The notes below the pieces were generated by a model that ran no database searches, was not told the DNA's origin, and saw only the letters and a list, made by a program, of their open reading frames with translations. This document shows positions 32,787-42,049 of a stretch of 42,351 bases of DNA, one piece after another. The stretch comes from an uncultured Bacteroidales bacterium (lineage in GTDB: Bacteria > Bacteroidota > Bacteroidia > Bacteroidales > F082). Each line of letters opens with the position of its first letter. Position 1 is the stretch's first letter. The stretch covers positions 1-42,351 of the forward strand of contig ONKQ01000043.1 of the NCBI GenBank assembly GCA_900318465.1. Direction: 5' to 3'. The position numbers and the translations under genes are program-made.

Positions 32787-33380
32787 ATGTCAGAGAATGC
32801 CAACCTGAGCCAAGCAGACATGCATAAAGGCTCTGGCGTTGCCGTGGTTGAAGGAAAATGGTACATAGGCGAGTGCAAGCCTACCAAGGAGCGTACAATC
32901 CGCAGTGCACTTGAGAAAGCAAGTTACGAAGTCTATGTGGGGAGCCAGACAGAAACCAAGGTTTATGCCAGCCGCAACCGCAGGGAAATCGAGAAGATTG
33001 TCATTCCCGGCAAAATCTTCATCCGCACCACCGAAGCCGAACTTTGGAACATTCTTCTGACCTATCACAGCATTTACCGTTTCATGATTAATAAGGCAGC
33101 CTCTGACCGGGAAAAGGGGAAGCGAGTTTTCGCCTACGTGCCTGATGCCGAAATGCAGCAGTTGCGGTATGTTCTGAACAATGCCCCTAATCCCGTGCAG
33201 TTCACTACCAAGGAACTTTCATTGGGCCAGCAGATAGAAGTCATGCGAGGTCCGCTGATTGGACTCAAAGGGGAATTGGCAAGGATTGAGAACACCACCT
33301 ACATTGTCCTGAAAATGGAGATGGGAGAAAGAAACTATGTCTTTACGGAGATACCTGTCCAAGACGTAAGACCAGTTTAA
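32787..33380 (+). CDS. UpxY/NusG-like transcription antitermination factor
   Basis: A 197-residue NusG paralogue. The NGN domain runs from KWYIGECKPTKERTIRSALEKASYEVYVGSQ to FIRTTEAELWNILLTYHSIYRFM, and the C-terminal KOW motif is QQIEVMRGPLIGLKGELARIE. In Bacteroides, UpxY proteins are the first genes of capsule operons and prevent premature termination in them; the same position here supports this role. The ORF extends upstream to 32649, but the extra hydrophobic residues are not homologous and lie before the -7 box. The partner UpxZ is not seen; the next gene is an HAD phosphatase. Confidence 0.85.
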   Translation: MSENANLSQADMHKGSGVAVVEGKWYIGECKPTKERTIRSALEKASYEVYVGSQTETKVYASRNRREIEKIVIPGKIFIRTTEAELWNILLTYHSIYRFMINKAASDREKGKRVFAYVPDAEMQQLRYVLNNAPNPVQFTTKELSLGQQIEVMRGPLIGLKGELARIENTTYIVLKMEMGERNYVFTEIPVQDVRPV

Positions 33381-33394
33381 GTATACAAAATAAT

Positions 33395-33829
33395 ATGACC
33401 ATTGCAGTAGACTTTGACGGAACTATCGTCACCCATGAATATCCGGAAATCGGCGAGGAAATCCCCTTTGCCATAGATACATTGAAGATGCTTCGCCAGG
33501 ACGGTCACAAATTAATCCTGTGGTCTGCTCGTGAGGGCGAATTGCTTGAGGCTGTAGTCAAGTGGTGCCGTGACCGCGGTCTTGAGTTCTATGCCGTGAA
33601 CCGTGACTATCCAGAGGAGACGATGGACAACAATCCGCATTTCTCCCGAAAGTTGAAAGTTGATATGTTCATCGACGACCGAAATCTTGGCGGCCTTCCT
33701 GACTGGGGTATCATTTACAAAATGGTCAAGAAGCAACAAACGTGGCATGATGTCATCGACGAGGCTGTCTCCCAGTCGGACATCACCCGTACAGTCCCAC
33801 CAAAGAAAAAGCATTGGTGGCAGTTTTGA
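33395..33829 (+). CDS. HAD-superfamily hydrolase
   Basis: A 144-residue HAD-like phosphatase without a cap. Motif I is VDFDGTI (4-10), motif II LILWSAREG (41-49), and the acidic motif IV MFIDDRNLGG (93-102). Similar small HAD proteins are found at the start of Bacteroides capsule loci. It probably hydrolyses a small phosphorylated sugar or nucleotide; the substrate is unknown. It is 14 bp from the upxY-like gene and 19 bp from the wza-like gene, so it is in the same operon. Confidence 0.75.
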   Translation: MTIAVDFDGTIVTHEYPEIGEEIPFAIDTLKMLRQDGHKLILWSAREGELLEAVVKWCRDRGLEFYAVNRDYPEETMDNNPHFSRKLKVDMFIDDRNLGGLPDWGIIYKMVKKQQTWHDVIDEAVSQSDITRTVPPKKKHWWQF

Positions 33830-33848
33830 ATTGTAAACTCCAAACAAT

Positions 33849-34652
33849 ATGAAGAAGTTTTTCCTTATGGCATTCCTTGCCTTTACCGTATTGCTGCTGT
33901 CCTCATGTGGCGCTACAAAAAAGATTGCCTATTTCCAGAACAGCGACAGCGAAACCATCAACTATGAGAGCAGCCGTTTCCTGTATGATGCATGCATCAT
34001 GCCAAAAGACGTGTTGACAATTACGGTGAACACCAACGAACCTGATGCAGCTGTGCCCTTCAACTTATCTGTTCCTACTGCTTATCAAGTCGCACGCTCT
34101 ACCTTCTCTCAGCCTGTTTTGCAGACCTATTTGGTTGATAACAACGGATGCATCGATTATCCAGTAATCGGTACACTGGAAGTCGTTGGCCTAACTAAGT
34201 CTGCCTGCGAACAACTCATCCATGACAGAATCAAGCCCTATATGAATGAGAACGAGAATCCGATAGTAACAGTACGGATGTCTAGTTATTCCGTTGCAGT
34301 ATTAGGCGAAGTGAATCGTCCCGGCAGCTTTCAGGTGTCGCGTGAGAAGATTACCATCTTAGAGGCCTTGGCACAGGCAGGCGACCTGACCATCTATGGC
34401 GTGCGTGACCGTGTGAAACTGATTCGCGAGGATGCCACGGGCAAGAAGGAAATCCATACAGTAGATTTGACGGATGCCAACATCGTGAATTCTCCCTACT
34501 ACTATCTCCAACAGAATGATGTGGTTTATGTGGAGCCAAACAAGGTGAAAGCACGTAACTCAAGCGTCGGTGCCACCACGAGCCTCTGGTTCACTGGTGT
34601 CTCAGTCCTCGTTTCTGTTGCTACACTCGTCTACACGATTTTGAAAAAATAA
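33849..34652 (+). CDS. Wza-like polysaccharide export outer-membrane lipoprotein
   Basis: A 267-residue protein. The lipobox is LLLLSSCGATKK (Cys about 20). The Poly_export domain follows (ACIMPKDVLTITVNTNEPDAAV), then an SLBB-type motif (YSVAVLGEVNRPGSFQVSREKITILEALAQAGDL) and a C-terminal hydrophobic segment, SLWFTGVSVLVSVATLVYTIL. It would form the outer-membrane exit channel for the polysaccharide. No Wzc-type kinase follows, unlike many Wza systems. Confidence 0.88.
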   Translation: MKKFFLMAFLAFTVLLLSSCGATKKIAYFQNSDSETINYESSRFLYDACIMPKDVLTITVNTNEPDAAVPFNLSVPTAYQVARSTFSQPVLQTYLVDNNGCIDYPVIGTLEVVGLTKSACEQLIHDRIKPYMNENENPIVTVRMSSYSVAVLGEVNRPGSFQVSREKITILEALAQAGDLTIYGVRDRVKLIREDATGKKEIHTVDLTDANIVNSPYYYLQQNDVVYVEPNKVKARNSSVGATTSLWFTGVSVLVSVATLVYTILKK

Positions 34653-34721
34653 AGTGAAAATTGGAAATTACAAGTATGGCATTTTGAACCGCTATCCTAT
34701 TGACGAGAAAGAGTAAATGCA

Positions 34722-36116
34722 ATGCAAATACGAATAAAGAACAATAATCACACCAACAGATTGATTCAGTTGCTTGTCATCGCTGGAGACTACGCTGTGC
34801 TGTGCATACTGCTCTATTTCGTGGTAGGCATCATTTCCCCATCGAAAGGCTGGGACGAAGGAAAGGGACGGGTTTTATGGATGATATGCACCTTTGCCTT
34901 CGTTGTTGCCGAATATTTGTTCCCCTCTGTCATTCACGAGCGTGTGGTGGGAGCCAACGCCATATTTCACCGCTGCACTATATTTGTGGCAACGCAGACC
35001 GTGCTATCCTATCTATTGTTGCGTGCTGTTCACTTCCCGTCCCGATTGGGTTGGCAACTGCTTGTCATGGGTCTTGTCATGCTTGTCACTATCATTCTGT
35101 TGCGCTTCGTGGAGCGATGGTTAGTGAAGAGGCTCAGGCAGTCGGGCTACAACACACGTTACGTAACCCTTGTCGGATCGGACAAAGAGCTGTTGCATTT
35201 ATATAAAAAACTTACTAGTAATTCCGCGTATGGCTATACAGTTCGCGGCATCTACGGTGACATGGAGGGACTGAGCCATGACGGAAGTATCAAAGACTTT
35301 GAATCACTGCTGTCCCAGCCAGAAGACATTAAATTGGGCGACGAAGTTTATCTATGTGTACCTCGCAATGAGCGAGAACTGATTGAACAGACAGCCCGTC
35401 TGTGCGACCACCGCATGGCTAAGTTCTATTATTTGCCGACTGCCGAAGAGAAACTGAACCTGCAGCCCATACTCATCGATGACATCGGGGTCATGACTAC
35501 CTATACTAGTCCTTTGGAAGAACCCTTGAACAGATTGCTGAAACGGATGTCAGATATCGTCTTATCCATCCTGTGCCTGATACCCACAGCAATACTACTG
35601 CCGTTCATCGCCATTGTCATCAAACGGCAAAGTCCGGGGCCGGTGTTTTTCCGCCAGTTGCGCACCGGAATCAACGGCCATGATTTCTATTGCTATAAGT
35701 TTCGCTCCATGCATGTGAATAACGATGCCGACCGTCTGCAGGCCACCAAGGACGACCCACGCAAGTTCCCCTTTGGGGATTTCATGCGCAAGACTAACCT
35801 TGATGAACTACCGCAGTTCTGGAACGTGTTGGTCGGCAATATGAGCATCGTGGGGCCACGGCCTCACATGCTGGCTCATACTGAACAGTTCGACAAATTG
35901 ATAGACAGGTATATGGTCCGTCACTTTGTCAAGCCTGGCATCACCGGTTGGGCTCAGGTAACGGGCTTCCGTGGCGAGACCCGTGAACTTTGGCAGATGG
36001 AGGGTCGAGTGGAGCGCGACATCTGGTATATCCAACATTGGAGCGTTTGGCTTGACCTGCGCATCATCTGGATGACGGTGAAGTCCATTTTCAAGAAAGA
36101 CGAAAAAGCGTATTGA
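34722..36116 (+). CDS. Undecaprenyl-phosphate sugar-1-phosphate transferase (WcaJ/WbaP-type)
   Basis: A 464-residue polyprenyl-phosphate hexose-1-phosphate transferase. The N-terminal half has four membrane segments and a CoA-binding-like domain ([22 protein letters not shown]). The C-terminal bacterial sugar transferase domain has [78 protein letters not shown] and [16 protein letters not shown]. It starts polymer synthesis by loading a sugar phosphate onto undecaprenyl phosphate. It lies 69 bp after the Wza-like gene. Confidence 0.92.
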   Translation: MQIRIKNNNHTNRLIQLLVIAGDYAVLCILLYFVVGIISPSKGWDEGKGRVLWMICTFAFVVAEYLFPSVIHERVVGANAIFHRCTIFVATQTVLSYLLLRAVHFPSRLGWQLLVMGLVMLVTIILLRFVERWLVKRLRQSGYNTRYVTLVGSDKELLHLYKKLTSNSAYGYTVRGIYGDMEGLSHDGSIKDFESLLSQPEDIKLGDEVYLCVPRNERELIEQTARLCDHRMAKFYYLPTAEEKLNLQPILIDDIGVMTTYTSPLEEPLNRLLKRMSDIVLSILCLIPTAILLPFIAIVIKRQSPGPVFFRQLRTGINGHDFYCYKFRSMHVNNDADRLQATKDDPRKFPFGDFMRKTNLDELPQFWNVLVGNMSIVGPRPHMLAHTEQFDKLIDRYMVRHFVKPGITGWAQVTGFRGETRELWQMEGRVERDIWYIQHWSVWLDLRIIWMTVKSIFKKDEKAY

Positions 36117-36122
36117 AAAAAG

Positions 36123-37346
36123 ATGGGAGAAAATATTAAAACAATCATATTGGCAAATGCCACTATAAGTAACGGAAACAAAGGATGCATAGCCCTTTGC
36201 TATTCAGTCCTCTATCTTGTTGACTATATACTTTCCCAGAGAGACATTCCCTATCGACTTTATCTGACCGATAGCCACGAGGATGAAGGGAAGCATTCTG
36301 TCTGCATTAGCGGAAAAAACATTCAGTATGAGAGCATAGGCTACCCTACGCCTAACTCATGGAAGCATCTGCTAGGATACATTTCACAGTTTAGGAAGAA
36401 CTATAGACTCTATAAAATCTTCAAACAGGCTGATTATATCATGGACATCGGTCAGGGCGACAGCTTTGCCGATATCTATGGCGCAAAACGTTTTGATAAG
36501 ATTGACCGCATACATCGGACTGCTCGTTTCTTATCAAAGCCATACATTCTTCTGCCCCAAACCATTGGTCCGTTTACAAATCCCGTCATCAGACAAAAGG
36601 CAATCAAGTCGATAACCGGGGCATCTCTCGTCATGACCAGAGACGGTCAGAGCCTCGACTATGTGAAGGAACTGGCAGGCAGCAAACCTCATGTGAAGGA
36701 ATTCATCGATGTGGCTTTTTTCCTTCCATACACAAAAATGAACTTTGATAATGGCTTTGTCCATGTCGGCCTGAACATTTCCGGCCTTTTGTGGAATGGA
36801 GGATACACGCGCAACAATCAGTTCGGACTGAAAACAGACTATCAGCAAATCATAAAAAAGGTGCTGACTTGGTTTTTGTCCATTGACAATGTAAAAGTCC
36901 ATCTTATCTCTCATGTAGCGACAGGAGAAAAGAATGTGGAAAATGACTATGAGGTGGCCTTTGACCTATGGAAGACTATGCATCATGACAGATTGGTGCT
37001 GGCTCCTCTGTTTTTATCGCCTATTGATGCCAAAAGCTATATAGCAGGCATGGACTTCTTCATGGGGGCGCGTATGCATGCTACGATAGCAGCCTTTTCA
37101 GCCGGTGTCCCTGTTGTTCCTATGGCATATAGCCGCAAATTCAATGGGTTATTTCTTGATACACTCTCATACCTCCATCTCATAGACCTGAAAGAGGATG
37201 ATGAAAACACCATCCTTACAATGGTAAAGGAGGAATTCGCCAATCGCGACAGCCTTCAACAAGAGATAGCAGATCGAATGAACACAACGGTTTCTACTCA
37301 AAAAGAAAAACTTATCAAGGTATTAACCGCATATCTTTGCCCGTGA
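36123..37346 (+). CDS. Polysaccharide pyruvyl transferase family protein
   Basis: A 407-residue protein matching the PF04230 family. The N-terminal half has NATISNGNKGCIALCYSVLYLVDYI and YIMDIGQGDSFADIYG; the C-terminal half has YILLPQTIGPFTNPV, VMTRDGQSLDYV, HLISHVATGEKNVENDYEVA and YIAGMDFFMGARMHATIAAFSAGVPVVPMAYSRKF. It is a GT-B-like enzyme that adds a pyruvate ketal or a related group to the repeat unit. It begins 6 bp after the sugar transferase. From here on the locus has a noticeably higher A+T content. Confidence 0.85.
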   Translation: MGENIKTIILANATISNGNKGCIALCYSVLYLVDYILSQRDIPYRLYLTDSHEDEGKHSVCISGKNIQYESIGYPTPNSWKHLLGYISQFRKNYRLYKIFKQADYIMDIGQGDSFADIYGAKRFDKIDRIHRTARFLSKPYILLPQTIGPFTNPVIRQKAIKSITGASLVMTRDGQSLDYVKELAGSKPHVKEFIDVAFFLPYTKMNFDNGFVHVGLNISGLLWNGGYTRNNQFGLKTDYQQIIKKVLTWFLSIDNVKVHLISHVATGEKNVENDYEVAFDLWKTMHHDRLVLAPLFLSPIDAKSYIAGMDFFMGARMHATIAAFSAGVPVVPMAYSRKFNGLFLDTLSYLHLIDLKEDDENTILTMVKEEFANRDSLQQEIADRMNTTVSTQKEKLIKVLTAYLCP

Positions 37347-37371
37347 TAGATAGAAACAGGAGAAAACAAGA

Positions 37372-38868
37372 ATGGGAAGTAGTCAAAAGATAGTCAATGG
37401 TGTTGTGTGGTCAACACTGTTCAATATCGTCAACGCGGCATATAATTTTGTTGCCGTACCTATTCTTATTGGCCATTTTGGGAAGAGTCAGTATGGTTTA
37501 ATTGGGCTCGCCATGTCTATCAATGTCTATATGCGCCTGATGGACATGGGGTTCAATTCCACTAATGTACGTTTCTTCTCCACTTGGCTGACAGAGCATA
37601 ATTACGATAAGGTTTTGAAAGCCTTTCAGACAAGTCTGTCCTTCTATGGATTCATTGGCTTGTTGAATGGCATCATCTTGATCGTAATATCCTTCTTCTC
37701 ATACAGTATTTTCAATGTCACTCCTGAACAGGATGTGATTTTGAAACACTTGTTTTACATACTTGCTATTGTTGCCTTCTGCAACTGGTTTTCTTCATGT
37801 TTTGACCAACTTATCAAAGCCACGGAGAATGTTGCATGGATTCAGCGCCGGCAAATGATTCCTAAGGCACTACAAATACTTATTTTGGTAGCGACGGTTC
37901 TATTAGACTTAAATATTGAAACCTATTTTATTTTTACCTGTTTGGCCACTTTGTCTATCATACCGCTTTCAATAGGAAAAATACGAAAAGAAACTCCGTT
38001 TATAAATTTCTTACCAAAGTTGCATTGGCCTACATTTAAAGAAATGTTGCCATACAGTCTCAATATTTTTTCATTTAGTCTTTTCCAATTCTCGTTCTAT
38101 CATTTACGTCCCGTTTTTCTCGGAATGCAAGGTTCTATGGAATCGGTAGCGGATTTCCGCATTCTCAATGGAATAATTGGAATCATTCATATAATGGTCA
38201 GTTCATTTCTTCCAGTGTTGTTACCCTCCACTGCGAAAATTGTTGCGCGTAAAGACCAGAAGGCATACTATAAAGTGGCCTACGATGGGACAAAATATTT
38301 ATCCATTGTTCTGTGCTTTTGCACGTTTGGCATGATGGCAGTTGGACCTGACACACTGTCATTATATGTGGGTGAGGATTATCTTTATTTGATACCTTGG
38401 TTCAATCTATGGCTCATCTGTAATCTTGTTTCTCATAATCAGGCCATATCCAGCCTCATACTGGCAGGCAGTGATATACGCGCAATTACATATAGCACTA
38501 TCGTCGCTTCTGTTTTAGGACTTGTTGCCTCATGGTTCATGATACCTCAATATCAAGTGGGTGGTGTGGTGATTGGCTTTGCCATCTACGGCTCAATACA
38601 GATGCTCTTCTATTATCTTTATTACTGGCCTCGAAAGATGAAAATAAGTTCTTGGAGAGTTATTACATATTCAGTAGGTCCGTACATTTTGTCGGGGATT
38701 ATCGGATATTATGTTTGCAGGTTACTTCCAGACTGCGGAGGTCATTGGCGGAATTTCTTCTGTTATGGTTTATCGTTTGCTGTGATATATCTGGTTGCAA
38801 CAATGCTATTGTCCACAAAAGAAGATAGGGATTTCTATCTTAGCATTTTAAAAAGACATCGCAAATAA
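37372..38868 (+). CDS. Wzx-type polysaccharide flippase
   Basis: A 498-residue polytopic membrane protein of the polysaccharide biosynthesis/MATE-like family: about 14 hydrophobic segments, with the N-terminal IVNGVVWSTLFNIVNAAYNFVAVPILIGHFGKSQYGLIGL, typical of Wzx. It would flip undecaprenyl-linked repeat units across the inner membrane. It lies 25 bp after the pyruvyl transferase. Confidence 0.85.
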   Translation: MGSSQKIVNGVVWSTLFNIVNAAYNFVAVPILIGHFGKSQYGLIGLAMSINVYMRLMDMGFNSTNVRFFSTWLTEHNYDKVLKAFQTSLSFYGFIGLLNGIILIVISFFSYSIFNVTPEQDVILKHLFYILAIVAFCNWFSSCFDQLIKATENVAWIQRRQMIPKALQILILVATVLLDLNIETYFIFTCLATLSIIPLSIGKIRKETPFINFLPKLHWPTFKEMLPYSLNIFSFSLFQFSFYHLRPVFLGMQGSMESVADFRILNGIIGIIHIMVSSFLPVLLPSTAKIVARKDQKAYYKVAYDGTKYLSIVLCFCTFGMMAVGPDTLSLYVGEDYLYLIPWFNLWLICNLVSHNQAISSLILAGSDIRAITYSTIVASVLGLVASWFMIPQYQVGGVVIGFAIYGSIQMLFYYLYYWPRKMKISSWRVITYSVGPYILSGIIGYYVCRLLPDCGGHWRNFFCYGLSFAVIYLVATMLLSTKEDRDFYLSILKRHRK

Positions 38869-38891
38869 ATTAATAGGAAAAAACAAAATAT

Positions 38892-39603
38892 ATGCAAACA
38901 GCAATAATTGTACTTGGTATTTTGGTAGTCATAATCTACTTAAAGTGGGTACTGATACTTACGGTGTTTCCTTTCCAGGTTATTCACGGACAAGTTATTA
39001 AAAAATGGGGGAATGGCAAGAACATTCCACTGTTATATAAGGTTTTAAAAAAGCCATATACTATCTGGGAAAAGTTTTTTAGAAATGGATGGCAACGATA
39101 TATATGCTGTACAACATCGGGATGATTCCATCCCATCATATTCGCAGATTTGTCTATAGAGCGCTCGGTGCTGAGATTGGAAAGAATGTTGTCTTTCATT
39201 TTCGCACAGAAATTCGGGGTATGAGCTAAAAATCGGTGTGGGCACTATTGTTGGTGATAATGTATTACTTGATGCGCGACGCGGCCTGACAATAGGGAAG
39301 AATGTGAACTTCTCGTCCAATGTTTCTGTTTACACCCTACAGCACGACCATCGCTCACCTACTTTCTCATGCTCTCCCGATGGAGGCAATGTTGCTATAG
39401 GCGATAGAGTGTGGATAGGATGCAATGTCGTTATCCTACCCGGTGTAACCATAGGAGAAGGTGCCGTGTGCTGTTCTGGTTGTGTCGTAACAAAGGACGT
39501 AGAACCATATTCTGTTGTAGCAGGAATCCCTGCTAAGAAGGTTAATGAACGCCCGCACGACCTGAGATATGAGTTTAAGGGTAAGACCGTGAGACTATAT
39601 TGA
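38892..39603 (+). pseudogene. Hexapeptide-repeat acyltransferase interrupted by two frameshifts
   Basis: Reading 38892-39125 gives a hydrophobic N-terminus and KKPYTIWEKFFRNGWQRY, then a false stop. The next frame (from ATG 39104) continues MLYNIGMIPSHHIRR...GAEIGKNVVFHFRTEIRG and stops at 39227. The third frame resumes YELKIGVGTIVGDNVLLDARRGLTIGKNVNF and runs to 39603 with left-handed β-helix repeats (AIGDRVWIGCNVVILPGVTIGEGAVCC, VVAGIPAKKV). Removing an extra AT from (AT)4 at 39098-39105 and adding one base at the G4 run 39216-39219 restores one 236-codon frame. It would O-acylate the capsule sugar. Either the gene is broken or the sequence has two small indel errors. Confidence 0.8.
39238..39603 (+). 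CDS. C-terminal hexapeptide (LbH) acyltransferase fragment
   Basis: The 121-codon open part of the interrupted acyltransferase, starting at a GTG. It carries the left-handed β-helix with hexapeptide repeats and the conserved Asn/His region (SVYTLQHDHRSP), plus VVAGIPAKK. If initiated on its own it could fold, but it lacks the N-terminal membrane segment; it is best read as the end of the gene at 38892-39603. Confidence 0.6.
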   Translation: MGTIVGDNVLLDARRGLTIGKNVNFSSNVSVYTLQHDHRSPTFSCSPDGGNVAIGDRVWIGCNVVILPGVTIGEGAVCCSGCVVTKDVEPYSVVAGIPAKKVNERPHDLRYEFKGKTVRLY

Positions 39604-39620
39604 AAATTAAGGTTGGCCGC

Positions 39621-40673
39621 ATGAGAGACAACGGAATATCAATAACAAAAGCTTTGTGCATCATGTTGGTGGTGATGTGCCATTCACGATGCCCCATCAT
39701 CATCCAAAACTATTTTGCCATGTTTGCCATGCCATCGTTCTTTTTTATGAGTGGCTATTGCTTCAAGGAGAAATATCTTGATGATATATGGCCCTTTACC
39801 AAGAAACGTGTGACAGGAATCTATTGGCCCTACCTGAAATGGTCACTGCTGTTCCTGTTACTACACAACGTGTTTTTCTATCTTAACATTTACAGCGATG
39901 AGTATGGGTTTAATGGAAGGGTGTCTGCACTCTATTCTATCTCTGATTATCTGCATCATGCTGTATCCATCATCACAAAAATGGAAGGGCATGAACAGTT
40001 ATTGGGAGCATATTGGTTTTTGAAATCTCTCTTTGTAGGGTCTTTCATTTTCTTTTTCACGGTAAAAATGATGCGCAGTAGCCCTTGGGGACTAATCGTG
40101 TTGTTATTCTTGACAGTCTGCTTGTCATATTTCAATTGGAGTGTCCCATATTTCCACATTGGTACACGCGAGTGCTTTGCTGCTTGCTTCATATACGTGG
40201 GTTATTTGTATAAGTCACATCAATTAGACTGGCATCGCCGCCCTTGGCTATGGTGCGTAGCTGTCCTATTGGTTGCTGTCGGGTCTAAATACTGGTATAC
40301 CACCATGCGCACTTACGAGTATTGGATAGTATTGCCATACGCTATAACTGCCACGTTGGCCATATTGTCCGTTTTCTACTTAAGTCAAAGAATAGCAGAG
40401 AAGAATGATAGCAGGGTGACAAAATTCCTGGTTTTCACCGGTGACCATACCATGGAGCTCTTAACTTGGCATTTCCTGTCGCTAAAGATAGTGTCATTGC
40501 TGCTCGTCATTTTGTACGGTCTGCCTATCAAACAACTATCGGAATTCCCTGTCATAGAAACCTACGCCCGTAATGGTTGGTGGATTGCCTACTTCATCGT
40601 AGGTGTTTCCGTGCCACTTGCGGGAACATACATTTATCAAAAATTAGGAGTGAAAAAAGAAAACAAAGAATGA
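39621..40673 (+). CDS. Acyltransferase-3-family (membrane O-acetyltransferase)
   Basis: A 350-residue, about 10-TM protein of PF01757. The start region ISITKALCIMLVVMCHSRCP holds the conserved His of the family (VVMCHS), followed by FAMFAMPSFFFMSGYCFKEKY and KRVTGIYWPYLKW. A later segment is GDHTMELLTWHFLSLK, another hallmark. It adds acetyl or other acyl groups to surface sugars. ATG 39621 is preferred to the TTG at 39600, which lies in the stop codon of the previous gene. Overlaps the next gene by ATGA. Confidence 0.85.
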   Translation: MRDNGISITKALCIMLVVMCHSRCPIIIQNYFAMFAMPSFFFMSGYCFKEKYLDDIWPFTKKRVTGIYWPYLKWSLLFLLLHNVFFYLNIYSDEYGFNGRVSALYSISDYLHHAVSIITKMEGHEQLLGAYWFLKSLFVGSFIFFFTVKMMRSSPWGLIVLLFLTVCLSYFNWSVPYFHIGTRECFAACFIYVGYLYKSHQLDWHRRPWLWCVAVLLVAVGSKYWYTTMRTYEYWIVLPYAITATLAILSVFYLSQRIAEKNDSRVTKFLVFTGDHTMELLTWHFLSLKIVSLLLVILYGLPIKQLSEFPVIETYARNGWWIAYFIVGVSVPLAGTYIYQKLGVKKENKE

Positions 40674-42049
40674 AAAATGCGGCATTCATAGTTACATTGG
40701 TGTGTTGTTGCCTGATGTTCTACATTAAACGAGAATGGAAGGCGGCTCTGCTCGTTATGGGGGCTATGACGCTGACGTTGGTGAATATACCTGGCATTCC
40801 TTTGCACAATGCGAACTTCTTGCTACAAGCGGCTTTCATACTGTCAGAGTGGCATCATTGGCCACAGCATTTCCGAGAGTTGCGACGTACACCTTGTTTG
40901 TGGATTTTACTTCTACTGGTCAGTGTTTCAGTGATGTTGGCCGAGTTGACCAGTCCGTACGTTAATTTTAGATTATTCTTGCAATCTGAACTTTTGTTCA
41001 AGTATTTCGCCCTCGCCTACGCTTTCTGGGCTGTGAAGGATGAAAAGTCATTAAAGCCAGTATTGCAAGTATCACTGTATTGCCTAATTGTGCTGACTTT
41101 CTTTGGCGTGCTCAACTATATAGAAAAGAATGCCATTTTTGTCAATGCTTTGGCTGAAGGCACGAAAAGTACAGCATCTGAAGATATCGCTTTTGGTGAC
41201 TTTTATACGGAAAATGCTCGGTTCAGAGTGCAGTCCATGTTTAAGTATCCTTTCGACTATGGCTATATATGCGTTGCCATATTAATACTTCATTTGCATG
41301 GATACCACCGGCATTTAGAAAGCATTAGGGCATTTGTCATAGCTCTTGTATGTTGTTTATTCGGAATATTGACCTGTGGATGTCGCATAGTATGGGTGGG
41401 CGCTATTTTTTCAATAGCCTGTTACAGTATGTGGGTTTTCCGACTAAGCAGAAATGTGATGTATGGCATGATTGCTGTGATTCTCCTGATCATAGCCTAT
41501 AACACGGTTCCCGCTGTCGAAGATAAAGTCAACAAGGTGACTGATATTTTCGTTGAAAACAGTGAAACTGGAGGAAGTTCTATTCAATTGCGAATGTCCC
41601 AATACCTGTATGTACTTGTCTACACAGAAGGAAATGAATGGTTAGGGTTGGGGGAAGGGTATTGGAGCCATAAATACGCTGAGGATCCAGACTCAGTCTA
41701 TGGTTTAGCAGGAGTAGAGAGTGTTATTCTTAAATATTTGCTGGAACGGGGCATCATCGGGCTTGTTTTATGGGCAATGTTTTATACTATCATTTTCTTT
41801 TATTTTTGGAGGAATCGTAAAAGAAGAAAGGCTTTAACCGGCTTGGGAGTCTCTATCCTTGCCTTATATCTGGTTTTCTCAATAGGTACGGGAGAGTTAG
41901 GTTCTGTTTATCCTACAATGCTTCTGCTTGGCATGGCTATGAAGATGATAGAGTCTAAAAAGCGAAGGATAATGCTGTATACATTATTGCTGAGAATAAT
42001 GAAGCGTAAGAACCTGACTCGTAAACTAAAGAATGAAAAAATATGTTAG
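40670..42049 (+). CDS. O-antigen ligase/polymerase-like protein (probable Wzy)
   Basis: A 459-residue membrane protein with about 11 hydrophobic segments and one large periplasmic loop; GVESVILKYLLERGIIGLVLWAMF near the end and FGILTCGCRIVWVGAIFSIACY are typical of Wzy_C/WaaL proteins. In a Wzx-containing locus it is probably the polymerase that joins repeat units. The start at 40670 overlaps the O-acetyltransferase stop by ATGA; a longer ORF from 40577 would overlap that gene by 97 bp. Confidence 0.75.
   Translation: MKNAAFIVTLVCCCLMFYIKREWKAALLVMGAMTLTLVNIPGIPLHNANFLLQAAFILSEWHHWPQHFRELRRTPCLWILLLLVSVSVMLAELTSPYVNFRLFLQSELLFKYFALAYAFWAVKDEKSLKPVLQVSLYCLIVLTFFGVLNYIEKNAIFVNALAEGTKSTASEDIAFGDFYTENARFRVQSMFKYPFDYGYICVAILILHLHGYHRHLESIRAFVIALVCCLFGILTCGCRIVWVGAIFSIACYSMWVFRLSRNVMYGMIAVILLIIAYNTVPAVEDKVNKVTDIFVENSETGGSSIQLRMSQYLYVLVYTEGNEWLGLGEGYWSHKYAEDPDSVYGLAGVESVILKYLLERGIIGLVLWAMFYTIIFFYFWRNRKRRKALTGLGVSILALYLVFSIGTGELGSVYPTMLLLGMAMKMIESKKRRIMLYTLLLRIMKRKNLTRKLKNEKIC

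Noticed and set aside
39600-39621. TTG start for the O-acetyltransferase
   Set aside because: It sits in the previous stop codon; the ATG at 39621 begins directly before the conserved family start.
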